This document shows positions 1 to 4,715 of a DNA stretch of 7,300 nt, one piece after another. Every line of letters begins with the position of its first letter. The first letter of the stretch is position 1. The position numbers were made by a program, and so were the translations under genes. Source of the DNA: VAZQ01 sp035552735 (GTDB lineage Bacteria > Pseudomonadota > Alphaproteobacteria > Rhizobiales > Xanthobacteraceae); assembly GCA_035552735.1 (NCBI GenBank), contig DASZKX010000368.1, positions 1-7,300 of the forward strand. Reading direction: 5' to 3'. The notes beneath the pieces are model-generated. The model saw only the letters and a list, made by a program, of their open reading frames with translations. It was not told the origin of the DNA and did no database searches.

Positions 1-243
1 CTCGGCCAGCGGGTCCGTGGTGGCGAAGATCTGGTCGGCATGCTCGTCGAGGAGAAGATGATAGTCACGAAAGTGCGGGCCTGACATGTGCCAGTGGAAG
101 TTCTTGGTCTTCAGATACAGCGCGAACATGTCGGCGAGCACAATATTGAGCGCGCCGGAGATATCGCGGACGGCATTCGACTTCAGGTCGGTGCGGGTTT
201 GCAGCGGAGCAGTCCGCAGCGTCTTGGCATCTCGAACGTTCAT
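1..243 (-). CDS. dps: Dps family ferritin-like DNA-protection protein, N-terminal part (runs off left edge)
   Basis: Eighty-one codons are visible, starting at the ATG at 243 and continuing past position 1. Dps proteins form 12-subunit shells that oxidise Fe(II) with peroxide and store it as ferric mineral, protecting DNA in starvation and oxidative stress. The ferroxidase signature is readable: KNFHWHMSGPHFRDYH at residues 47-62, then LLLDEHADQIF. H50, H62, D66, D77 and E81 fall, one residue shifted, on the E. coli Dps ferroxidase ligands as I remember them (H51, H63, D67, D78, E82). The start is supported by AGGAG seven bases upstream. There is no Lys-rich N-terminal tail of the E. coli kind, so direct DNA binding is uncertain. 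The gene lies 68 bp downstream of a membrane-protein gene on the same strand and may share its transcript. Only about half of the protein is visible. Confidence 0.95.
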   Translation of the reverse strand, partial: MNVRDAKTLRTAPLQTRTDLKSNAVRDISGALNIVLADMFALYLKTKNFHWHMSGPHFRDYHLLLDEHADQIFATTDPLAE

Positions 244-311
244 GGGTCTTCTCCTGTCGGATGATTGAGCCGAAATCGATGGAACCGAAGGACGACGATC
301 GGGAGCCGGGC

Positions 312-785
312 CTATGCTCTCGCCGCGAGCTCGGGGTGAAACCGGATTGCCGCCAGAATGCCGAGCGCGACGAAGATCACCAACACGGCGACCTGCGCCA
401 CCAGGAACGGCGGCTCCGATTGCGTCGGCGCAAGGGGCTGGAGGAATGGGAGCTTCTGAAACGCCTGCGCGACACCGACGAAGACGTTCAGGTACAGTGC
501 CGCAGTTGCGCTGCCGACATAGACCCCGCGCCAAGCCCCGGCGAGCCTGAACACGTAAAGCGCGCCGACCGCCAAAGCAAGCAGCACGAGCGAAATCACG
601 CCGACCGCGCGGGCCGGATCAAAGCCGAACGGTGCCAACGGGAACCCGGTGATGCTGGTCAGGATCGTCGTAGCGAGGAACAGCGCGGTCCAGCCGCCAA
701 GCGGCCGTCCGACCAGAAGACCGTACAAGACGACGAAACCCGATACGATTCCGATCAAGCTGAGGAGAACGTGAATCTGAATCAT
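312..785 (-). CDS. Small polytopic inner-membrane protein of unknown function
   Basis: This encodes 157 residues with about five hydrophobic helices, near residues 5-25, 32-50, 60-80, 88-109 and 126-147. The loops are short, including a conserved-looking GFPLAPFGFDPAR stretch between helices 2 and 3. No catalytic motif is visible and I cannot name a family; similar small hypothetical membrane proteins occur in Bradyrhizobium. I place the start at the ATG at 785 (MIQIHVLL) because GGAGG sits eight bases before it. An in-frame ATG at 800 would add five residues, but it has no ribosome binding site and itself overlaps that GGAGG. The codon use and long hydrophobic stretches show that this frame is real and that the opposite-strand frame over it is not. 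Its stop is 68 bp before the dps start, so cotranscription is plausible. Function unknown. Confidence 0.8.
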   Translation of the reverse strand: MIQIHVLLSLIGIVSGFVVLYGLLVGRPLGGWTALFLATTILTSITGFPLAPFGFDPARAVGVISLVLLALAVGALYVFRLAGAWRGVYVGSATAALYLNVFVGVAQAFQKLPFLQPLAPTQSEPPFLVAQVAVLVIFVALGILAAIRFHPELAARA

Positions 786-953
786 GACATTAGCCTCCAT
801 TTAATGCCGCTTGTTTTCCGCGATTTGCCGCTATCTCCGCCGCAGCTCTTGAAATTTATGGCCTCATTGTCCGGTGCCGTGTTCCCAGGACCCCTGCCAT
901 GCATTCGAGCACCTGTTTGGCGCACACCGCCATCGAACCTTGGGAGGGAGAGA

Positions 954-969
954 TCATATCAACATATGA
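954..969. repeat. Perfect 6-bp inverted repeat TCATAT-caac-ATATGA
   Basis: The arms are TCATAT at 954-959 and ATATGA at 964-969, separated by CAAC. It is AT-rich inside GC-rich DNA, which makes it stand out and fits a dimeric regulator site. It lies about 170 bp upstream of the membrane-protein gene and no clear promoter is attached to it. Function is a guess. Confidence 0.3.
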
Positions 970-1074
970 GCCGCTTGCGCCAGCGCGCGATGATCGAAGC
1001 CGCCTTGCGTGATGCTTTCACGACCAACCAGGGACGTGGATGGCCAATTCCCGGGTGCCACGGAAAGACGCGCG

Positions 1075-1094
1075 GATGCCGCTAAAGCGGCATC
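1075..1094. repeat. Perfect 9-bp palindrome with 2-base centre, abutting repeat copy 1
   Basis: GATGCCGCT (1075-1083) is followed by AA and then its exact reverse complement AGCGGCATC (1086-1094). As RNA it would form an 8-bp stem with a TAAA loop. No T-run follows on either strand, so it is not a standard intrinsic terminator. Its right arm runs straight into the TTCGGACGG start of repeat copy 1, so it may be part of that composite element. Confidence 0.6.
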
Positions 1095-1152
1095 TTCGGA
1101 CGGAAAATCGGATTCCACCCCCGCCTTCGCGAGGGCGGGCATTTTCCTAACT
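1090..1152. repeat. REP-like intergenic element, copy 1, with nested GC hairpin
   Basis: The left half-site at 1095-1118 (TTCGGACGGAAAATCGGATTCCAC) matches 2997-3020 with one difference. The right half-site ATTTTCCT (1141-1148) corresponds to TTTTCCT at 3079-3085. Between the halves lies a short hairpin: CCCGCC at 1120-1125 pairs with GGCGGG at 1134-1139 around an eight-base loop. The two halves fit the palindromic intergenic elements common in Rhizobiales, here with an unrelated hairpin sitting in the middle. The right end is degenerate compared with copy 2. Confidence 0.65.
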
Positions 1153-1223
1153 GCTCCAGGCGGTGTCATTTTACGGAAGCCGGTCTTCAGCGCCGGCCTC
1201 CCCGAAGGGCGCCTAGCCTCGCA

Positions 1224-1421
1224 TCAGGCCTTCAGAAAGGCCAGCAGATCGGCGTTGATCGTTTCCGCCTGCGTGGTCGGCATGCCGTGCGGGAAGCCAT
1301 TGCAGCTCTTCAGCGTGCCGTTCTTCAGCAATTTTGCGGACAAGGTCCTGCATCGGCGTACCCTTGCCCCAGTTCTTGTAGTTTGCGTTCCTTGATTGTG
1401 GCTGTCAGCGGTTTTCGGCAT
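1224..1421 (-). pseudogene. Alpha/beta hydrolase (non-haem chloroperoxidase-like) remnant with large internal deletion
   Basis: The 3' end reads AKLLKNGTLK, a five-residue variable stretch, GFPHGMPTT, then an INADLLAFLKA terminus. This is the familiar C-terminus of non-haem chloroperoxidase/esterase-type alpha/beta hydrolases; the H of PHGM would be the catalytic histidine. Just upstream, traces of the same family's N-terminus survive in shifted frames. GTQ is in the frame of the ATG at 1421, and YKNWGKGTP is in a neighbouring frame (about 1380-1354). Together they resemble the usual DGTQIYYKNWGKG start. Intact family members have roughly 275 residues, but here the ends are only about 15 codons apart. 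The cap region and the nucleophile elbow (GHSTGG-type) are missing. The protein cannot be functional. The C-terminal assignment is strong; the N-terminal one is inference. Confidence 0.75.
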
Positions 1422-1499
1422 CGCAGCGAATGCCTCATCCGGCAAGTCGGCAACGGCAAGATCGCCACCCTCAGCATCGCCGTTGTCCGAGCGGACCGC

Positions 1500-1697
1500 T
1501 CAATCCACCCGCGGCGCGCCGATGCGGGCGCCCACCACACCCTCGTAAACAACATCGAGAGCGGCGAGGGAGGGCCTTGCCTCACTGATGCGGCCCATGA
1601 GGCCGCTCTCGATGAACCGCTCGTGACCTTGCCGCTACGCCGTGATCCGAGCGGATATCCCGGCGATGATCGCGGCACTAAACCCCGGTGGCGTCAT
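1500..1697 (-). pseudogene. Unrecognised short reading frame with internal stop codon
   Basis: An ATG at 1697 is preceded by a strong GGAGG five to six bases upstream. It opens a frame beginning MTPPGFSAAIIAGISARITA, stops at TAG (1637-1635), and then continues in the same frame for 44 more sensible-looking codons (RQGHERFIESGLMGR, then ALDVVYEGVVGARIGAPRVD) to TGA at 1502-1500. The same frame remains open after that stop into the decayed hydrolase at 1421. The good start signal and the single stop suggest a once-intact small gene or a fragment of one. I do not recognise the family. It may equally be a chance open frame in GC-rich DNA. Confidence 0.3.
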
Positions 1698-1802
1698 GTA
1701 ACCCTCCGGGCTATGGTTTGTGTCATGCCGTCTCGTAAAGAGATCGGCACCACTAACATCGGTCGGCGCAGGGAAATGTCAAGCCGCGGGCGGACACCTC
1801 CA

Positions 1803-1830
1803 TTGAATACCGTTTCCGATGGAGTAGTAT
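1803..1830 (+). promoter_or_regulatory. Candidate sigma-70-type promoter for the solute-binding protein gene
   Basis: TTGAAT (1803-1808) and TAGTAT (1825-1830) are separated by 16 bases and each matches four of six consensus positions. They lie 57 bp before the start codon, in the most AT-rich part of the leader. This is a pattern match only. Confidence 0.4.
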
Positions 1831-1886
1831 GCTTGCAGTCCTCGTTAGGACTCACAGATTCAATAAAGAACTCAGGGGGAGGGACT

Positions 1887-2900
1887 ATGAGCCGAATCTC
1901 AACAGCGGGGGTCGTGGCGGCTTGCTTGCTTCTTGCGTTGGGGCTGTCGCCCGCGCACGCGCAAGCCGACTACTACAAAGGCAAGACCATCTCGGTCGTG
2001 ATCGGCGCGAAGAACGGAAGCCTGGCTCTCTCCGCCCAGATCGTCTCTCAGCACCTGGGACGCTACATTCCCGGCAATCCGACCGTGATCTTTCGGCAAA
2101 TGCCGGGCGGCGCCCACCTCGGCGCGACCGGCTACGTCTACACCGCCGCGGAGCCGGACGGGCTGACCATATTGGCGGCCAACCCCAACGTCGCCATGGC
2201 GCAACTCGCCGGCCTGCCGCAAGTGCACTTCGACGTTCAGCAATTCGAGTGGCTCGGGTCCTCGGGCTCGGATGGAGCGCTGTTCTCGATCCGGGCCGAT
2301 CTCCCCTACAAGACTTTCAAGGAGTTCAAGGATTCCGGCCGCGAGCTGATCGCGGGAACGACCGGGCCGGGTTCCAATGCCTATGACATGCCGCTCTTGC
2401 TCAAGGAATTCGCCGGCGCCAATCTCAAGCTGCTCAAGGGCTACGCCGCCAACAGCGATATCCTGCTCGCGATCGAGCGCAAGGAGGTCGACGCCTATGC
2501 GGCGCTCGGCACCACCATCAAGCTCGCGGTCGACCGCGGCGCGGTGCGGGCGCTGGTGCGGGCGCGCGCGCCGGTGCCGGGCTTCAACGACCTTCCGATC
2601 GACGAGGACCTGACGGCCGACCCGGTCGGCAAATCCCTGATGGCGATCCGCGGCATCCCGCTGCTGATCGGGCGCCCGTTCGCGGTGCGGCCCGGAACGC
2701 CCGCGGACCGGGTCGCCATCCTGCGCGACGCCCTCGCCAAGGCGCTCGCCGATCCCGAACTGCAGGCCGAGGCCACGAAGGCGCAGATCCAGATCAACTA
2801 CATCTCCGGACCTGAGGTCACAAAGAGCTTCCACGAGATGATGAACCAGCCGCCTCAGGTGATCGAGGCCATGAAGAAGTATCTCACGCCCGGCGAGTGA
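1887..2900 (+). CDS. TctC/Bug-type periplasmic solute-binding protein
   Basis: This 337-residue protein has a clear Sec signal peptide: Arg at residue 3, a hydrophobic core at about 8-20, and a likely cut after AHA at residue 25. The mature protein starts QADYYKGKTISVVIGA, the position where TctC/Bug proteins carry their first beta strand. Other family marks are the MPGG motif at 72-75 followed by a GY(V/I)Y-type segment, GTTGPGSNA at 157-165, and a C-terminal VRPGTPADRV segment with helices. Such proteins bind carboxylates in the periplasm and deliver them to a tripartite tricarboxylate transporter. The start at 1887 is set by AGGGGGAGGG just upstream. No tctA or tctB gene is nearby, so this is an orphan binding protein, as is frequent in Bradyrhizobium and Bordetella. 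The ligand cannot be read from the sequence. Confidence 0.88.
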   Translation: MSRISTAGVVAACLLLALGLSPAHAQADYYKGKTISVVIGAKNGSLALSAQIVSQHLGRYIPGNPTVIFRQMPGGAHLGATGYVYTAAEPDGLTILAANPNVAMAQLAGLPQVHFDVQQFEWLGSSGSDGALFSIRADLPYKTFKEFKDSGRELIAGTTGPGSNAYDMPLLLKEFAGANLKLLKGYAANSDILLAIERKEVDAYAALGTTIKLAVDRGAVRALVRARAPVPGFNDLPIDEDLTADPVGKSLMAIRGIPLLIGRPFAVRPGTPADRVAILRDALAKALADPELQAEATKAQIQINYISGPEVTKSFHEMMNQPPQVIEAMKKYLTPGE

Positions 2901-2943
2901 TCCGGGCGCTCTCTTTTGCGGACGCGCAGATATTGCGGCCCGT

Positions 2944-2983
2944 CCGGAGCGGTTTCAAAGACAGAAACCACTCTGGCATTTTT
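2944..2983 (+). terminator. Rho-independent terminator of the solute-binding protein gene
   Basis: Positions 2944-2956 pair with 2964-2976 around a seven-base loop (AAAGACA). The inner six pairs are perfect (GGTTTC/GAAACC). One C-A mismatch and one G-T pair interrupt the outer stem. Five T residues follow at 2979-2983. The hairpin lies 44 bp after the stop codon at 2900, an ordinary place for an intrinsic terminator. Confidence 0.75.
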
Positions 2984-2990
2984 GCATGGT

Positions 2991-3093
2991 CACATTTTCG
3001 GACGGAAAACCGGATTCCACCCTCGCTGGAGTTTATCATCGGGCCGGCCTTTGGCCGGACCCGCCGGCGAGGGCATGCTTTTCCTGAAAATGC
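2991..3093. repeat. REP-like intergenic element, copy 2, with a 58-bp nested hairpin
   Basis: The outer half-sites are 2991-3020 (CACATTTTCGGACGGAAAAC, then CGGATTCCAC) and 3079-3093 (TTTTCCTGAAAATGC). The ends CATTTTCGG and CCTGAAAATG are near-perfect inverted repeats. The halves are split by 3021-3078, which folds by itself. There, CCCTCGC (3020-3026) pairs with GCGAGGG (3067-3073). Inside, GGG plus CCGGCC (3041-3049) pairs with GGCCGG, a bulged A, and CCC (3053-3062) around a TTT loop. The element fills the space between two convergent genes and ends one base before the stop codon of the MoaD-like gene. Confidence 0.75.
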
Positions 3094-3094
3094 T

Positions 3095-3382
3095 TTATCC
3101 GCCACTGATCGCGGTCAGGATGAACACATCCGCGCCGGCAGCCAGCCGCGTCGCCAGGGTGGCGCGCTTGCCACCGACGAAAACGTTGATGTGGCGCCGA
3201 ATGGCCGGAGTTGAATCGCAAAGGCAGTCGCGCATCCCCGGCCAGCGCGAGTCCAGAGCGTCGATCATCTGGTCGACGGTCTCGGCAGCGACCTCAGCCC
3301 TTCGCTCCGCGCTCGGGAACATGTTCACAAGCAGAGCCGGCAGCCGGACCATGACGGGCGCAAGGGATTCCGCGTTTGACAT
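3095..3382 (-). CDS. MoaD/ThiS-family ubiquitin-fold small protein with C-terminal Gly-Gly
   Basis: This 95-residue protein has the length and pattern of the MoaD/ThiS sulfur-carrier fold. A first strand (VMVRLPALLVNMF, 10-22) is followed by a helix with TVDQMIDALDSRWPGM (35-50). Next come INVFVGG (65-71), with the 'bNG'-like turn of the family, and the final VFILTAISGG. It ends exactly in Gly-Gly, the tail that an E1-like enzyme (MoeB, ThiF) adenylates and that then carries thiocarboxylate or is conjugated to a target. GGAGG lies eight bases before the ATG at 3382. The gene begins 36 bp after the beta-propeller gene and is almost certainly cotranscribed with it. No moaE, moeB or thiazole gene is near, so it is probably not the housekeeping MoaD or ThiS. 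Its partner and role are unknown. Confidence 0.85.
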   Translation of the reverse strand: MSNAESLAPVMVRLPALLVNMFPSAERRAEVAAETVDQMIDALDSRWPGMRDCLCDSTPAIRRHINVFVGGKRATLATRLAAGADVFILTAISGG

Positions 3383-3418
3383 GGTCGATACCTCCGCGCC
3401 AGATCTCCGGCGGTTGCG

Positions 3419-4501
3419 CTACGCATCGACGACCAGGGTTTCCACGGAGGAGATAGACGGCAAATGCTGGGCGACGCAGGTCCAGCTGTCGCCCTCGTCG
3501 GCACTGGCGTAAAGCGTGCCCGAAGTCGTGCCGAAGTAGACGCCGGCCGGTTCCAGCTGATCGGTGGCCATGGCCTGGCGCAAGACGCCGAAGAACGCAT
3601 TGGCTTGGGGCAGCCCGTCCCGATGGGCGCGCCAGGTGCGGCCGCCGTCAGCCGTTCGCCAGACCGCCGCCCTGGCGTCGGGCACGTATCGGCCGGCGGT
3701 GTCGCCATTGAGCGGTATGAGGTAGAGGCTCTCCGGATCGCGCGGGTGGGCGGCGGCCGGAAAGCCGAAGCTCGACGGCAGCCCGGCCTCGATGCTCTCC
3801 CAGCGGCATCCGCCGTCATCGCTGCGATACATGCCGCAGTGGTTCTGCTGATAAAGGCGGCTCGGCCGTCCGGGCGGCATCACCAGGCAGTGTACGCATT
3901 GGCCGGTCTCCGGATAGTTCTGCCCCGCGGGCAGGAAATCGGCGCGTGTCCCCCGATTGCGGGCCTCCCAGCTCGCGCCGCCGTCCGCCGTATGAAAGAC
4001 GCCGGCGGCGGAGATGCCGACCCAGATCTGGTTGTCGTCCTGCGGATGGAGGACGAGCGAATGCAGGATCAGTCCGCCGCCGCCGGGCTGCCAATCGGCG
4101 CGCGACGGGTGATTGCGCAATCCCGCCACCTGCGCGAAGGACTGTCCGCCGTCGCCACTGTGAAACAGGCCGGCCGGCTCGACCCCCGCGTAGAGGTGGC
4201 CTCGGCGCGGCGCGATGCTCCATACCGACTTGATCGGCTGCTCGCCCGCCTCATAGGCGAGACCACGGCTCGAGTGCGTCCAGGTCGCGCCCAGATCGGC
4301 CGACGTCCACACCGCCGGGCCGAACCATGCATTGCCGCCGCCGCCATAAATCACCCCGGTCGCCGGATCCGCGACCACATGATTCACCGGCCAAGTCTCG
4401 CAATAGGGCCCGCGCAGTCGCCAGGATTGCCGTCCAACGTCGCTCTCCAGGATGAATACGCCCTTGCGGGTTCCCAGCAGGACCAGAACCTTGTTCGCCA
4501 T
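3419..4501 (-). CDS. BNR/Asp-box beta-propeller protein (sialidase-like fold, cytoplasmic)
   Basis: This 360-residue protein has six Asp-box (S/T-x-D-x-G-x-x-W/F) motifs: SADLGATW 67-74, SGDGGQSF 115-122, TADGGASW 171-178, SDDGGCRW 227-234, TADGGRTW 283-290 and SADEGDSW 333-340. Spacings are 48, 56, 56, 56 and 50 residues, and there is a degenerate seventh near 20-27 (SDVGRQSW). This predicts a six- or seven-bladed propeller. Such genes are often annotated exo-alpha-sialidase or YCF48-like, but I do not see the catalytic sialidase Arg triad or FRIP motif, so an enzymatic role is unproven. The start is the ATG at 4501 with GGAGG just upstream; an upstream ATG at 4597 in the same frame lacks that support. 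There is no signal peptide, so it probably stays in the cytoplasm with the MoaD-like protein encoded 36 bp downstream. Confidence 0.85.
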   Translation of the reverse strand: MANKVLVLLGTRKGVFILESDVGRQSWRLRGPYCETWPVNHVVADPATGVIYGGGGNAWFGPAVWTSADLGATWTHSSRGLAYEAGEQPIKSVWSIAPRRGHLYAGVEPAGLFHSGDGGQSFAQVAGLRNHPSRADWQPGGGGLILHSLVLHPQDDNQIWVGISAAGVFHTADGGASWEARNRGTRADFLPAGQNYPETGQCVHCLVMPPGRPSRLYQQNHCGMYRSDDGGCRWESIEAGLPSSFGFPAAAHPRDPESLYLIPLNGDTAGRYVPDARAAVWRTADGGRTWRAHRDGLPQANAFFGVLRQAMATDQLEPAGVYFGTTSGTLYASADEGDSWTCVAQHLPSISSVETLVVDA

Positions 4502-4658
4502 CGCAGCCTCCGACAGCCCGCCGAGCGGGGAAACGTCACGCTCCCAGGACGAACGGCGGAACCACCTTCCGACAGGGACGACGAGATTATCTTCCACGGC
4601 CCTATCTCGAGCGCGCCGCAGCCGCAGATGCTTGAGAGAAAGTCTATCGGATCGAGCC

Positions 4659-4676
4659 GCGGCAGCAATATGCCGC
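4659..4676. repeat. Small 6-bp hairpin between transporter and propeller genes
   Basis: GCGGCA (4659-4664) and TGCCGC (4671-4676) pair perfectly around a six-base loop, 40 bp past the transporter stop on the minus strand. There is no T-run. It could be a weak terminator or RNA-stability element. The rest of 4502-4715, which should hold any promoter for the propeller operon, shows no clear promoter to me. Confidence 0.3.
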
Positions 4677-4715
4677 AGACCGCTGCACGACCTCAGCCCC
4701 CTGGGCCACCCGCGC

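Larger units (their letters stand above)
786..1223. other. Gene-poor intergenic stretch
   Basis: No convincing gene is seen in these 438 bp. They contain an inverted repeat at 954-969, a perfect palindrome at 1075-1094 and repeat copy 1 at 1090-1152, listed separately. A plus-strand reading frame of 39 codons (966-1085) starts inside the inverted repeat. Its possible ribosome binding site (GGGAGGGAGAG, 942-952) is too far away, and its stop codon lies in the loop of the palindrome, so I do not call it. The stretch separates the 5' end of the membrane-protein gene from the 3' end of a decayed hydrolase gene. Confidence 0.6.
1422..1886. other. Spacer between decayed hydrolase and solute-binding protein gene
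   Basis: These 465 bp contain no intact gene that I recognise. The left part holds a minus-strand reading frame broken by an in-frame stop (1500-1697, listed separately). The right part carries the probable promoter and leader of the plus-strand solute-binding protein gene. The plus-strand frame is open all the way from 1287 into that gene, but the region before 1887 has no ribosome binding site or signal peptide and lies over the decayed hydrolase, so I treat it as non-coding. Confidence 0.55.

Noticed and set aside
881..885. GGAAC on the minus strand as an EcfG -35 box for the membrane-protein gene
   Set aside because: There is no GTT at 16-19 bases downstream.
261..1085. Plus-strand open frame of 274 codons
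   Set aside because: It lies opposite the membrane-protein gene for most of its length, is full of Arg, Asp, Glu and Gln in low-complexity order, and has no ribosome binding site.
966..1085. Possible 39-residue plus-strand gene
   Set aside because: The purine-rich stretch before it is 13 bases from the ATG. The product has no recognisable pattern, and the stop lies inside a palindrome next to a repeat.
1287..1886. N-terminal extension of the solute-binding protein by 200 residues
   Set aside because: The signal peptide begins at the ATG at 1887, which has an excellent ribosome binding site. The upstream part runs over a decayed gene on the other strand.
1899..2834. Minus-strand open frame of 311 codons
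   Set aside because: It is the antisense shadow of the solute-binding protein gene; its Arg/Gly/Asp-rich product has no fold signature.
3095..3382. Housekeeping molybdopterin synthase small subunit (moaD) or thiS symbol
   Set aside because: No moaE, moaA-C or thiazole-synthesis gene is near, and the pairing with a propeller gene argues for another role, so no symbol was given.
2916..3512. Plus-strand open frame across repeat copy 2 and the MoaD-like gene
   Set aside because: Its translation over the repeat is the typical spurious product of this element, and the rest is antisense to the MoaD-like gene.
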